The notes under the pieces: model-generated
What the model saw: the letters and a program-made list of their open reading frames with translations, nothing else
The model's database searches: none
What the model was told of the DNA's origin: nothing
Shown: positions 25,601 through 38,605 of the stretch, in pieces
How positions within the stretch are numbered: position 1 is the first letter of the stretch
Layout of the letters: the number at the start of each line of letters is the position of its first letter
Made by a program: the position numbers and the translations under genes
Assembly: GCA_013399855.1 (NCBI GenBank)
Contig: VXAY01002056.1
Span: 746,856-810,855, forward strand
DNA: 64,000 nt
Origin: Oxyruncus cristatus
Taxonomy: Eukaryota; Chordata; Aves; Passeriformes; Cotingidae
Direction: 5' to 3'

Positions 25601-28600
25601 CCCCCACATTCACTCATAGCAAAAGCAGTACTTTCTGTCCTGTCTGCCACAGTGGTTATCCCCTCACATATGTAGGTATCCCATGGAGAGTACAGAAAGA
25701 CTTAGAGCAAGAGTGGACTTCAGTAGTATTTGTTTTCCGTGTCCCTGGGACAAGCTTCCTCAGCTTGGTCACAAGCAACCTCTTGGGCTGGCTCCCTGCC
25801 TGCTTATTCTCCTCAGAAATCACCTCAGTGGGGGATGCTGAGGTGGCCTTTCTCATGACAATAAAAGGTGTGACTGCAGAGCACTGGATTGCAAGCAACG
25901 TACTTTTCACACTAAGCAGAAAGTAACCTTTCAGGACCAAATTGATGGAGCATAGTCCCATCATTTCTTTAAATTAAGGGGTTATTTAAGCATCTTTAAA
26001 GCTTTCAATAGGCAAAAGTTTGAAGGAGAGCAGTAGATTGCATTTGCCAATTAGACAAGCCTCCTTTGGAGAAATACCTCCACAGACAGCTCTCCATTGC
26101 CAGGACACAGGTTTAGAGTTATAGTGTCAGGGAGGGCTGGAATGCTTTCACATCTTTTTAACCCAGTTGTCCTTTTTTTTTTTTTTATTGATTACATGAA
26201 AGGAAAAATCACTGTTGGGAGTCAGAACCTTCTCTGTTCAAACTCATCCACTTCCATTGTTACATATGAAGCTATGTAGAACATCTATCAAAATGTGCTG
26301 CTCCTGACTTTCAGATCATTAGATGTATGTACCTAACGCAAATTAGAGGTGTTGACCCAGCAGTTAAACTGGGTGACGGGAAACCACAGTCCCTGCCACA
26401 GAAAGGCAATTATTTTAACATCCCTTCAGAAAAATAACATGCTAATTTACAGAAGGAAATTCACTCAGACCTTGCTGCCCTGTAAGCAGAGCCAATGCAG
26501 TGAAAGCAACACCACACAAATAGTGCACTGCTGCTACTAATATCCATTTCCTGTATTGCTTAAGTTACAGCCTGGGGAATGGGGGCCTGCTACCAAGTTT
26601 CCTCCTAAGAAACAATGTATACAGGAGGATGAGTTTCTTTCCTACTTCCTGTTCAGATTTAGCAGAGAATTTTGTTAATTCTGCACAGAGCACAGATTTT
26701 TATTGGTCAGGATGCTACAGGACGCATGAGGTACAGAGCTGCAGGCTCTCTGCTGAGCAGGATATTACGCAAACCTTCTGAAGAGAAAGAGCTTCCTGTG
26801 CATCTGACAAAGTCTTCACGATGTTCCCTTCTGCTCCACCACATCCGGCTTTCAGCCATGGCCCACAAAAGCCATCCCTGCCTTGTCCTCTCCAACACAG
26901 TTGGAAAGGACAGACCCCTTTACAGTCAGACAGGAAGGAGCAGAGGACCAAAGTGAATGTTTATTCCTTGCAGGCAGCAGGAGTAGAGACCATTGCCAAA
27001 AGCCTCAGAGATACTTTTCAGCTGTGTACCGTCAATGGACCCAGACTGGAAGGTGGCAACATTCCTTACTGTGTGAGGCACCTGTTCTCCTTCCTGCCCA
27101 GACCTTTCTTGTCCCTTGCTTGGAGCAGGAAGCCTTTGAAAAATGGAGAGCCATGATAGTAAAGCAACCTCATGAATATGCAAGTTTTGTATTGCAGTGG
27201 AAGCCATTTATGAAGTTAAAAGTGCTGTTTCCAGCTGCTCTGGCCTTCCGTATTAGGGTTGCCTTGTCAAAGCCTGCTTAAAATGTGACATGTGTCAACA
27301 CTGCCGTGTTTCAGTGCCTGTTTGAGAGTAACAAAGGAGCACCTGAAGTTAATCTACTGCCAGCAAAAGTGATATGAAACTAAGGAAACTGCAAGCAGAA
27401 GCAGACTGTCAGTTTGAGAACTTAGAGACCCATAACTTCTCACCCTACAGTGAGCCTGATCTGACTGTGAGAACCACAGCATCTGTTTAATTGCTCTGTA
27501 CTTTGATCTCCCTTAAGTTACCAAGAATGCGTGTGCATACATGCACTGATTCAGATTAAACCACACAAGGCTGTTTTATAGTCAGAAACTGCCTTGTGCT
27601 ACAAAAGCAGCTTAAGGTGAATTACATTGTTGAATCACAACTCTTGAAGTCACTCCTTTAAATGCTCTCAAAGGAATAAAGTATATTAACCTGTAAAGTC
27701 AGCTACTTTCCAGCTAAAACCTCTTGCTTTTAGGTAGAAATGTTGAGGAGCACATAGTTGCAGATTTAGACTAAATACTAAACTGTAATAGCTGTGCAAG
27801 TAGATGAGCATTAAACATTATAGAATGTGATCCACTCAGTTTGTGCCAGCTGCCATTCACTGTTACAGTTTATGTAAGCACATGGATAGATCTACATGCA
27901 ATACTATTACTAGAGTTTCATTGAGTAAGAAATCATTAGCTGATTAATCACTAATCATGCATATTTACCCAAGATGCAGTTCAAGCAGTAAGACCTTTTT
28001 GCTTTGAGCAGTGTTTTTATAATAGGCCCCAAAAAAGGTGAAAGGATTAATATAGTTGTTTGTAGCATATGTTGCTAACTCATGTATTTGCATATTAGGG
28101 AAGAATACTCAGTTTTATCCACACATGGAATAGAAGATATGGTGCTTCATCTTCATAACAGCCCCACATGCAGTTATGCATGCTTCAGGATGTCAAAACT
28201 GAAAATAAGTTTAGCTATGCTTCTTGTCTCAGGTAGTTGAACACCAGATGTCTAATGCAAGTCCTTAAGATTTTAGGGTGGTACTGTGGTAGACCAGAAC
28301 ACTGAGGCCATATACTGTGCTTGTGGGACAGGTCACATCTTTCTGCATTTGCCTTTTAGTGGCTCATTTTGAAAACCTTGTAATTGAGTAGAGCCCTCTA
28401 ATCACTGGTGGTTATATGAGCCAGTATAACTGGTCAGCACAGGAGAACCATATACTGTCACCTGCTCAGTTGCCTTGACCTGAACAGAGGTAAGAGTAGG
28501 GTGTTGAAGCCTATTAACTAACAGCTCAGATTGCTGCCTTGTTTAATTGTGCATTTGAGAAGCATCCAAGCATTTATGTATTCACACTCAAGTGTGCTTG

Positions 28601-31458
28601 CCCTTACAGAAGTGGTTGGGTGTGCCTGATACAGACCACAGCTTGGAGGAGACTTCTTTCAGCTCCTGTATCCTACTGGGCAAAGTGGTGACAGCAAACA
28701 GGAAGGGACAGCACTACAGTGTTGTAATACTGTGCAGTTCCTTTTCCATTCCCCGAAGGAAAATGTTGCAGTGACTTACCACTCTGCTTTTTCAGGCATC
28801 TTAAAAGTGGAGAAAATTATTTGGTCATTAAGCAGATACACACTGCCATGTTGGTGCCTGTGGGCCACATAGAATTTTATTTCATATAAAGCTCAGCTTG
28901 TTTTTAAGCCATCAGAACAGACTTGTACTTGCTATGCAGGATTCTAAGATCTACATTAGTAATATTCCCTGGCCATTACTGTGGTTTGGAGTAGTGTTGC
29001 AGACCTCACATGGGCTAGTGCTGCAGCCTGGCACAGAAGGGCAGAAGCTGTTCTTGCCTACACTTGCTGGCAGCTGCAGCAGCACTTCCAAGCCATGGTC
29101 AGAAATGTGTTTTGCACCTTACAGCCAGTCACTGCTTTGCTTCAGTTCAAGCATAACAACCTACTATATAGTTTTTATGTCCCTGCCGTGCACAGAAGCC
29201 CCTCAAAGCTCTAACCAGCTGTAACCAGTGCCTTCTGCCCTCTGCTGCCATCCAAGAGCCCATAGTCCACACTGCACAAGGGAAGTGGGGACAAACAGCC
29301 TAGACAATGCTTTTGTCACTTGGATGCCTGAAGACCTGCTAATATAACATCAGTATTTCAGTTCTTCAGTTGTCTACATTCACCCATAATCAACTGCAGC
29401 TCATTTCAGTCCAGTGTTTGGCTGTTGCCATGTCATTATGTATGTTATTCCTATATTAAGGCTTTCAAGAAGAATGACTGAAAGGGTGATTCTGTCAGCC
29501 TTTGGTTGGAAGGAAGGTCATTTTGCTGTAACTCTGCCACATTTTAGTCTCCTGAGAGGAGAAATGTAACAAAACTAAGCAGTACAAAGTAATTTCCAGT
29601 GCAGAGCATAGAAAATAAGTTCTCCCCCCCAAACACTCTGAGCTCTGAAAATGGAGTTCTCCTTCATCCTCACACAAAGGAACAGGAGATTGCTACTTGT
29701 AGCTAAGTTCCAGGCATATGTGGCTAGAAACACATTGCCCAGAAGAGCATATATCAGAGCTTCAGAATACACTTTTTGAAATATTTAGCTTCAGACTAGT
29801 AATTATGGTTGAATTTTACAGTCCTGCAATCCTTACAAGTTTGGCATTTGGATAGATTTCATTTCTGAATAAAGTTTTAAAACGTGTTGTCTTAGGACAA
29901 CTTGCAGGTCTGGAGTGGTTTTAGTGCTTATTCAACTAGACATGAATTGTTTGCTTCCTCACTTTACTGTCATGCCGGGTGTCATGGAAAGCATCTGCCA
30001 CTGATAGTATTCCATGGCAGATTTGAATGCAGCATTGATTATATATGGAAGGGTGCTAATTAAATGTACACATGTCATCTGTATCTTAAGATCATCCTTG
30101 GTACTGGTTCTGTAGCTTCACTAATGTAAATAGATGTATTTGTAAGAATGGCTAAAAATCTGTTCACAGTACTACTGTAACCACACATCCCTGCAATAAC
30201 TGCCAGTTTCATCCAAAACTTGGGGTTTTTGAGGTTTCTTTTTTTGAAAAGATTGCTTCAAGGCAAAAGAAATATTATGCCTCTGCCTTAAGATAATAAT
30301 TTTGGTGGGAAAATGAGTGCAAGTTACTCAGCTGCTTGGGTAGTTTGTAGGGTTCTTCTCTCTCATTTTGTTTTGGGGGGATATGTGAAATTTAAGTTGT
30401 AGATAAATAATCATGTTTAAAAGTTATTAAGGAAAGCATGATTGGGGGGTTGATGTTGAAATACTTAATTTTTACCTTATACCATTATTAGAGCATTGGA
30501 ATAACTGTACCTTTGTTGAAGACACAGACAATAGTAAAAGTAATCCTTAGAAGCTCACAGCGTAGCAACTGTAAAGTCTTTCTGTTCTCACCAAAACACT
30601 AAAATTGGCAGCGGTTGTTAGACTAGACTCTCAGGAACAAAATTTTGAAGCTACAGTAGTACAAAACAATGGTCTTTGAAGAACTTGGCATGATTGAATT
30701 AGTACTGGATGCTGCACTGCAATAGGTTTACATAACCACTTTTTTTTTTAAAGGCGATCAAGTAAACAGCAGGCAGACTGATTTTTCCTGAGGATGTTTT
30801 AATAGCAACACTATTTCCCTTTATCCAGTCATTGCACTAACAATAAAACAGAACTGTTTTTCCCTAAGAAAATCCAAGTGATGAGTCTCCATGGTGATTG
30901 ATGCCCAGGAAGTACACATCAGGGAGCCCACGCAAGGAATTGTCCTTGCAGCAGCAAGACACAGATCCAGCTACAGCTCCTGTTCTTGCTTCATTTGGTC
31001 CATCTGTACTCCTGCCATTCAAAAGGTTGAAACGAACCTCTAACTAAGTGTATTTTGTAAAATAAGAAATTGAAAGCAACAGTACAGGAATTCCAGTATG
31101 CCCTCCAATAGTTTATCCTTTACAGTATTTCTTATTGATTTGGTAATGTAGTATCAAAAATAGTACTTTCTGATGTTCTTGAACTTACACAGCTTTACTT
31201 GTTTTCAGCATTCTGTTCTTTAAATATAACCGGAACTCCAGAGATGTGTAATTAACAGTATTATATTGCAAGTATTCCTGTTGAGCAAGGCTGGCATTGC
31301 CTAATTTGATCCATTAGGAAAACTGGTTACCTGCATTTTCATTACAGCTTTCCTGTTGAGACATGGTATGTTCCTGACCTGATGATTATGATCATTTTCT
31401 TTTTAGAGAGGAGGAGGATGAGGAAGGTCCCTATGCAACTTCTTCATATCACCAGTAG
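19596..31458 (+). CDS. LYSMD2: LysM and putative peptidoglycan-binding domain-containing protein 2 (gene span, 5' incomplete)
   Basis: Three exons (19,596-19,695; 24,739-25,076; 31,407-31,458) join in frame with consensus GT/AG junctions. Together they encode a LysM domain, an acidic Ser/Pro/Glu-rich linker, a conserved helix around 'DFLQRLDLQIKLSKQAARKL', and the C-terminal 'PYATSSYHQ'. This closely matches vertebrate LYSMD2, a small protein of about 215 residues in human. LysM domains bind N-acetylglucosamine polymers in bacteria. No signal peptide or membrane segment is visible in the sequenced part, so an intracellular role is expected, but the function is poorly known. The N-terminus, about 60 residues in human, lies in the gap. 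Both introns (5.0 and 6.3 kb) fit a small vertebrate gene. SCG3 lies downstream on the opposite strand, as in human. Confidence 0.96.
19696..24738 (+). other. LYSMD2: LYSMD2 intron 1
   Basis: It begins with GTAAGG and ends with a pyrimidine tract and TTTTTCAG. Apart from the CR1 fragment near its 5' end I see no other recognisable feature. The frames of up to 146 codons (for example at 22,844-23,284) have no family resemblance and lack coding character. Confidence 0.85.
19748..19885 (-). mobile_element. CR1 fragment with a short GC-rich tandem repeat
   Basis: The segment 'aggccaggttgctcagagcc', then 'ggcctggagcgcttccaggg' and 'gatggggagc', is the reverse complement of the CR1 3' region that is also present in sense orientation at 18.9-19.1 kb. 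It ends in about three tandem copies of CACCCCCGCAG (near 19,850-19,882), apparently expanded from the CR1 motif 'caccctcacag'. It sits 50 bases inside LYSMD2 intron 1 and is unusually GC-rich for a CR1 remnant. Confidence 0.75.
24739..25076 (+). CDS. LYSMD2: LYSMD2 coding exon 2
   Basis: The acceptor CTTTTTCAG precedes ATGGAACAAATAAAG. This ATG is an internal Met (MEQIKRANKLF), not the start, because the LysM domain continues across the junction from exon 1. The exon completes LysM (ANKLFTNDCIFLRKTLNIPV), then encodes an acidic, Ser/Pro-rich linker and a basic helical segment (SAKDFLQRLDLQIKLSKQAA). It ends AATGTCAG|GTAAAT after two bases of an Arg codon. Its length of 338 bases gives 112 codons plus two bases. 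Confidence 0.97.
25077..31406 (+). other. LYSMD2: LYSMD2 intron 2
   Basis: It is 6.3 kb long, starting GTAAAT and ending CTTTTTAG. I see no nested gene or identifiable mobile element. The frames of 60-132 codons inside it overlap on both strands and appear to be chance. Confidence 0.85.
31407..31458 (+). CDS. LYSMD2: LYSMD2 coding exon 3 with stop
   Basis: Starting after TTTTTAG, the exon completes the split Arg codon and encodes EEEDEEGPYATSSYHQ before a TAG at 31,456-31,458. The acidic run followed by PYATS-x-YH is the conserved C-terminus of LYSMD2, which fixes the frame despite the very short exon. It is too short to appear as an open reading frame on its own. Confidence 0.95.
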
Positions 31459-32195
31459 AAGACAGATGTGATGGCCTGAAAACTTCCCACGAAATCAGTT
31501 CTTAAAGAACTAAACAGTCAATAATTCAAAACCCAAGTCTTTTGGACTCATCATCTTGATGTACTTAAAAGAAGTCATGAATGGGTAATTGCACTGAAAT
31601 TATGACCTCTTCTGCCTTCCATAGGTTAATGTCCTTATGCTATATCAACAAAGGGTTTAAGCCTTCCAAAACTAGCAATGGCCTTTCTATCCCTTCTGTG
31701 CAAACTGTAGCATGGTAGCAACAATATATCCTTGAGGTCACCTTTATGCAGGATGTTGATCTTTAGTAAAGATTTTGTAAATAACTGTTACAGTGAAATT
31801 TGTTTTAAGTATTTAAAAATATTAAAGTTTGCTTGTAAGTGACAAACTATGAAAGTAATAGGAATTTACTTATTCTGCAAACATAGGCAAGTTTGCTGTG
31901 AAACTTTTGTCTACTTCAGGGCTGCGGAACTTGCCTCTGAACTCTGTGTGTATGTCTGTGTGTGGTTATGATGTATTCCTAGAAAGGGGAATTCAACTTG
32001 CTTTGCTAAGTTAAAGCCTTTATGGTTAAACAACTGTTTGCAAATTGGATTTCTGCTAATAAAAGGGACGAGTTACAGCCAGAGATTTTTCTTTGTGAGA
32101 TATGACATTGGAGTATCAGATGTGTGTTCCTGTGTGCAGTTATATTTTGTGTGGTTTTAATTTAATAAAATACAAAAATACCAGTGTGTCTGTTC
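31459..32195 (+). other. LYSMD2: LYSMD2 3'UTR with poly(A) signals
   Basis: AT-rich sequence after the stop holds an ATTAAA near 31,821, an AATAAA near 32,059 (in CTAATAAAAGG) and an AATAAA at 32,164-32,169 followed by a GT-rich stretch (CCAGTGTGTCTG). The last is the most likely cleavage signal, giving a 3'UTR of roughly 0.73 kb. The earlier signals could give shorter forms. Confidence 0.7.
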
Positions 32196-34873
32196 ATAAT
32201 GCAGTCAGCTTGGTCCTACCCTGTTTTGTTTGAAGAATGGTTTGTCTAGTTATATGAGCTTTTAGATACTAATATGAGGGTAAATAGTGTCCTTTACCAT
32301 ATAACTCACCCTCCTCAATGAGACCTGTAAGAGCTATTTTCTCTAGTTGTGCAGTCAAGGAAACTGTTAACATGAGTAAGAGCCACACTGACAAGCCTTC
32401 CCTGTTCTGAGAAGAGATGCCAGTGTTCAAGTCTGCAGGTAGACCTCACCTGAAGCTCAGGAAGGCAGAGTGCAGCCCACATTCACTCTTTGCCCCAAAG
32501 TTAGTGTATTAACAACTTCTTGTTAAGCATCCTAATTTTTTTCCTTAGGTATTCAATAAGCTTTGCAAAACTCCCATCATTAAAGACTTGCTGGATCCCC
32601 ACTGTGACAGATGCAGTTTCCTGTCTTTCTCCTCATCAATATAATTTATCATTCCCTCAAAGCAAAACCTTTTTGCAGTATGTTAAGAGAGAAGCAATAT
32701 GGAAAGTCTCATTAATTTACTAAAACCAGAAGTAAAAATTCCAAGCTTGGCAGGAATTGGTATTTCCCTAGAGCTGGCAGGAGCTCAGAACCCGGCAGGC
32801 TCATTCAAATCAACTCCAGCTCTGGTCCTAAAGAGAAGGTCTGCAGTGGCACACAAATTAACAAGAACAGAGAAATCCCAGAGTGAATAAAAGGAAGCAC
32901 TGATTTTTCTTGAAGAGACTGGTGAATTAGTTCTAAGTCTTGTATCTTTCTTAAATTGGGATTTTTATTTATTCCTCCCAGGGTAGTAACTTCTATTGTT
33001 GTCAGTTAATTTCAGGACATTATGAAGCCAGAAGGAACTGCTTTTCCAGAGGGAACCCTAGCTTCAAGTCCAGTTATATTTTATAATGCTACAGAAAAAT
33101 TTAATCCTTTTCTACCAAGGGCCTGCTATTGTGATAACCCCCCCCATCCAGCACACACAGAAGCACAGCTGTCCTGGCACAGTGAGCCTGCCCAGCACTG
33201 ACCGAGCTCCTGGCAGGGACACTTCGCTCTGGCCCTCCCGGTGGGCTGCAGAGCCTTCAGGACAAACAGTCCCTCACACTACATACATCTATTTTCCCTG
33301 ACTGAGAAAGCCATACAGAAGGGAAGGAAGGGAGGAGGCAGCTCTGCCAGCCCAAACACACCAGAGCCCCTTGAGCGCACACCCCACCCCTCAGACACGG
33401 CAACTACACAGCAGATTCAGCCCAGCAGCGCCCTGATAACCCGCGGCCCCTCTGCTCCCTGGAAACCCCTCCACACCGGCACACAACATGGCATTCGGTG
33501 CAAAACCAGTAGAGACACCCAACCCACCTGTGCCACACACCATCCTCCTGCAGGGAGGGTGTGGGGGCTGTCACTGCCCACTACAAAGGCCACCTGTCAG
33601 AGCCCTACCTTGCTGCCGCCCCAGCACAGGTCTCCACTCCTCGCCTGCCTGTACGTGCCCTTCATGTGCCCCAAGGGCCCGGGGCCAGGCAGAGAAGCCC
33701 CAGCTTTTATGTCCACTCCGTCTTTGGCTCTTCCAGCCACAGCAGCCACTCTCCTCTACCCTGGGCCTGTCTGCTCTTTGTGGGCAGGGTAGGAGCTCTG
33801 ATGAGCCTTTAGTACAGCTGAGCCCTGATGAGCCCACAGGCAGCTGGGTCTCCTCACCTGAGGGCACCCCAGCTTTTACTTGAGCACCAGTTGCACAGAT
33901 TCTGTGTCTTGGCAGCCCCTCACCGTGTGGGCAAAGAGTACAGGTTTTCAGGTAGATAGATGTGGGGTGTCATAATCCCTAGGGCAAACATGGAAACCGA
34001 CTGCCCGTTTTTTTAAGTAGAAGTAAAATATTTTTAGGAATTGCTTTCCTTTGCCTCTGCTGGCTCCTTGTACCCCTTCACTGGTGACTCTTGATGGCTG
34101 CTGGCGGCTGGGCCTGGGGAGAGCTGGGCAGGCAAGAGGAAACAGTGCCTGGAAATTGTCTGCAATACACCCACAGTGATTCAAGAAGGAGCTTTACTAC
34201 TCTTAAAAAAGAGTTAAGACTCTGGAATAACTAATGTTTTAATATCTTAATTCACGTTTTCATGCTACTACTTAACAAAGTGACATATTTTCCTGTACTC
34301 TTTATGTATTTGTTTTCGTTACCATGTATATTTTGCTTCCCACTCTGCTTTTATGCCTGGCACCTTTGTAGCTTCATTCTTTGTTTATGTATTTCTACCA
34401 ATCCCACAAGGTGTGGTTTATGGCTGGAACAAGGCAATTTCAAGCAGAACTGAAGCACTTAGAGCAGATAAAATTCTATGTTTTGCAGCTGTTTTGTGGT
34501 GAGGAACCTGCATGTTTGAAGTTTTGTTTTTACATATTTCTTCAGCCAAAGCTTGAAAAGTCAAAACCTGGGCACACCTGGACTAGGATCTTTTCAAATT
34601 AAATAGGTGGGACATACCTGATGAGAAGTTTACACTTGGGACTCAGTTGTAACGTGGCTGGAGGCTACCAAATGCCTGTAAATCCAGCTAACTCAGCCAC
34701 CAGGTGCTGTAGTTGCATCCAGCATTCTCAGAAGGGCAACCCTGTGGTGTCCCACCCCTTCCTGCATCGAGATGAACTCCTATTGCTCCATGGTGCAGGA
34801 TAGCTTAAAAAAGCTGGGCAGTGGATAGAAAAGATGCATTCTCAATGGCACACAACAGCAGCCTTGTACTGCT
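32196..34873. other. Tail-to-tail intergenic region, left part, with a GC-rich block
   Basis: No gene is recognised. From about 33,120 to 33,880 the base composition becomes GC- and C-rich on the + strand, and open frames of up to 183 codons occur there in several frames at once. That pattern reflects the scarcity of stop codons in GC-rich DNA more than coding. The translated products are low-complexity in Pro, Ser and Thr and match no family I know. Confidence 0.6.
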
Positions 34874-35450
34874 TGTTGTGGTTTAACCCCAGCTGGCAAC
34901 TCAGCCCCATGCAAGCCCTCACTCACTCCCCCACAGTGGGGTGGGGCAGAGGAGTAGAAGGGTGAAAGAGAGAAAACTCGTATGTTGAGATAAAGCCAGT
35001 TTAGGAGGTAATGCAAAAGCTGTGCACACAAGCAAAGGAAAACAAGGGATTCATTCACCACTTCCCATGGGCACTCAGGTGTTCAGCTGTCCCCAGGAAG
35101 GCAGGGCCCCATCCCAAGTAACAGTTACTTGGGAAGACGAACATCATCACTCTCAATGTCCTGCCCTCTTCCTCCTTCCCCGGCCTTATACACTGAGCAT
35201 GGTGCCACATGGTCTGGGATATCCCTTGGGTCAGCTGTGCCAGCTGTGTCCCAGCTTCTTGTGCCCCCCCAGCCTCCTCGCTGGTGGGGTGGGGTGAGGA
35301 ACACAAAAGGCCTTGGCTCAGTGTGAGCTCTGCTCAGCAGAAACTAAAACATCTCTGTGTTACCAACACATTTGTGTTTCCAGCACAAATCCAAAACATA
35401 TATTGGCTACTATGGAGAAAATAAACTCTATCCCAGCCAAAACCAGCACA
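34874..35450 (+). mobile_element. Solo LTR of an avian endogenous retrovirus
   Basis: This 577-base element begins TGTTGTGGTTTAACCCCAGC and ends GCCAAAACCAGCACA, the terminal sequences of a very common avian ERV LTR family. It carries AATAAA at 35,420-35,425 close to the 3' end. No gag, pol or env sequence flanks it, so it is a solo LTR left by recombination between two LTRs. I could not see a clear target-site duplication, so the exact ends are uncertain by a few bases. The 65-93-codon frames inside it are spurious. Confidence 0.9.
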
Positions 35451-38400
35451 CTAATGTAGCTTGTAGTAAAGTGTTTAATAAAGTACAGTATCAGAAACAA
35501 TAGTCTATTAGAAAAGCTCAAAAGGTGAATACCATATATATTGTAGTTGTTACATTTTCAGTGATAATTGAGGAGTGAAGGATTTCTGAAGGATCCAGCA
35601 GAGATGTAAACAACACAGAAACCGATTTTTGTCAGTTTAGAACCAGAGACATGCAGGTGTTGAAGATACCTTTCTCACCAGGAAGAATGCAATAATTAGA
35701 TTTACTAATTATGGACTGAACACACCAGCAGGGGATGTCCAGGCCTAATGTGCTCGAAGTGTTCCCTGAAAAACAAGGACTGATCTGTAGTGCAGGTTGA
35801 AACTTGTGTCACTCGGTTTGGTTTTATTTAGCACAAGTCACAGCCCCTTAGAAACGCAGGGTGATTCATCAGGCTGGCTGGGTCTTCACTGTCTAGTTCT
35901 CAAAGATGTGATATACTGATAGATGTTCATCCAGTGTACCAGCAATGAAACCAGTATGTGAAGCATTCAAATAACAAGTTTAGTGGGCTTGGGCAGGGTG
36001 GGAAGTGAATCTAATTTGAGGAACCATAGCTGGGACTGCTGGTTTATCCATCAGAGGCTTCTCTGTTCTCAGCTACTCATCAGGTTGGTCCAATTATCTA
36101 CGTGTGTACCCCAAGTGATGCACAGCAACAGTCCGAGAACGTGCATCCTCTGAAATACAATCAGGTCATACCCATGGTGGGGACTTTTTTCTTTCTAATT
36201 TATGTCATTGATACTTTGTTGAAGTTTTGGAATTTGCAAAACTGAGAGGTTTAACAAATATGACACCAGCCTTTTTATGGACACATACTGTTCATATGCA
36301 CAGGTCACTAGCTGATGACATCTTCCCATTAGTAAAACACTCATGAGAGACCAAAGTAAGAAACTAACTTCCGATGAAAATTGAAAATATTATTATACTA
36401 CTCGTTATATTGACAGGAGAAGAAAATTTGGGCTCTTTTTTAAAGTAACCATTGGGAGAAGAAAAGTTTGTCCTTTTTTGTTTTTTTCAAGTGCAGATCC
36501 TTGATCACTGCTGTAAAGGTCTATAGTTAGTTACCATTCTCCTGATTTCTTTCAAAAATCCAAATTTGGGAATCAGTCTGCTTTTCCTGTGTGATAGTCA
36601 CATAAGAAAATAAGCCACAAGCTGTTGCAGAACACAATTGAGATCCACAGGGACAAGAAATTTGGATCTTTGGGAACATTAGCAAATAACAATAAACAGA
36701 GGGTTTGGATGAGAACAAATACACCGATTCAAAACAAAAAGTTTCTAAGGGACTATTTTTTTAAAGAGGAAGCTTATATTGACTACATTTTTGGATACAG
36801 TTTTTACCTTAAAAAAAAAAATCACCATTAGTGACTGATAACTGCAGTTCAGTGATTCATAGCAGGATGTGTTTGAGCAGGCAGTGACGCACTTTGTGTC
36901 TTCCAGGAACCATTCACTGGCTTATGTGTCATCAGTTTGCAAAGAGTTATGCTGTTACACCTCACTGCCATCACATTCATTTAATATTGGTTACCAATTG
37001 ATAATTTATCAATAATCAGTTGAGAATTTATGTTTTTCAGGGATTCCAGAGTTTACTTCATTGCTCAAATCTCTTCCTCCTTAATCTCCAGCTGTGCTGA
37101 GAAAATGAGAAAGGAAATGACCCAAGGAAGTGTTTTAACATTTACAGAACTTTGTGCTGTGCAGGCAGTGCTGTAAGTCACTATCTCCCTTCACTGCAGG
37201 CAGATTCCAACCTCTGCATCAGCTGACATTTTTCAACTGTATCAATCTCAGAAACATATTGAGGTGTTTTTTAAAAAATCAGCGTGGGATAACCTCAATT
37301 ATCAATGAAGAATCTGTAAGTAAAGAGAAAGGGCTTTCCTGGCCTTCATCTACACAAATAACTGCTGCAGGTGACAGGTCTCAGGACTTAACATCTTCTG
37401 GAACTCAGTTTAAAATCTACCTTTCTAAAAACTTCCTTACCTTTGATCTTGCTTTATGAGTTCTTCATACATAAAATTATCCATTCACTTAAAGACAAAA
37501 GACCCCATAAGCCATTCTTCCAAAACTGTGTAAGTTCAGGAAGAAGAATGAGGGTGACATTTTTGTTTTCCTTTTTCACTGGGAAGTACCAAATTCTTGG
37601 CTAATGACAACATATATAGCCAAAAAAAAAAAAAAAAAAAAAGAAAATTTACAAGATGATACTGCTCCACACAGAGCAGAGGTCAGTAAAGAGACCACAG
37701 CCTTGATATTCAGAGATACTGAGATGTGGTAGATTCTTTTAAGTCTTTCTGAAAAGCAAGGCCCATGTTCCTAAAAACATCTCTAGTTGCAAACTTCCCT
37801 TTCCATGCAAAATAACTTGAATTGCTTTCCTTTTTTCTTTTTTTTTTTTTCTTTAGAGAAAGTAATGGCTATTTACACTTGCTATCAGGAATTCAACTAA
37901 TTATGCATGCACAATCATCAAATGGTGCACCAAAGAGAATGTTCATACATGCTGAAGAAGAGAATACAGCTCTGTAATATGAAAGGCAATGGTAATGTCA
38001 AAAATTTATCAGTTAGCTAAGGACACTACAGTCCAAATTACAGAATGCTACATAAAGAAATAAAAAAGGATCAAAAAAAAAAAAAAGAGATATTAGGATT
38101 TAAACCCAAAAATTCTGAATATAAAGTAATATTAAGATTAATGAAAACTTTAATAGGTAAATTATTTTCAAATATTTTATTTAGAGAACTATGAACTATG
38201 TTCTAATAATGCCCTTTACATAGTTGCATCTATTGAAAGCTTGTTGAGTGAGAGCAAAATGATGTAGCATTAAAAGAACTTTCCATCAGAAACAATTGGT
38301 CGATCTACAAAAGTAAACCAAACACAAATAATAAATCAAAGAGAGCATTACAGAAATATTGACCCTATCCAAGAGAAATTCACTGTCCGAATTTGGTGTT

Positions 38401-38605
38401 TAGGGTTGACTTGTGAATGTAGGAAAATACAGGATGCAGAGGGTGAATGGAGCACTACAGCTCTCCATTTCTGTCTAGAAAGTTGTCAGTACAATGTAAA
38501 CAGAGCATTTCTAATGGTATCCTCAAATTAACAGATCATAGGTCACTGAGCCAGGAGTGGGGGAAACTAGACTAGTTTTCTACATGTCTGGCAGCCACTA
38601 ACTTT
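35451..38605 (-). other. SCG3: SCG3 3'UTR and downstream flank
   Basis: AT-rich DNA directly after the SCG3 stop (minus strand). An AATAAA on the minus strand at 38,176-38,181 would give a 3'UTR of about 430 bases. Another lies at 35,823-35,828, and the true end could be further left. The stretch contains a 21-base A run (37,622-37,642) and other short A/T runs. I see no other gene. Confidence 0.5.
37622..37642. repeat. Poly(A) homopolymer, 21 bases
   Basis: An uninterrupted run of A on the + strand. No retrotransposed sequence was recognised immediately upstream, so I treat it as a simple repeat. It could be prone to length error. Confidence 0.9.

Noticed and set aside
33241..33792. 183-codon + strand frame
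   Set aside because: It lies in a GC-rich block where several frames are open at once. The product is low-complexity and matches nothing I know.
34780..35424. Several 65-93-codon frames near 35 kb
   Set aside because: They fall within or overlap the solo LTR and carry no retroviral protein motifs.
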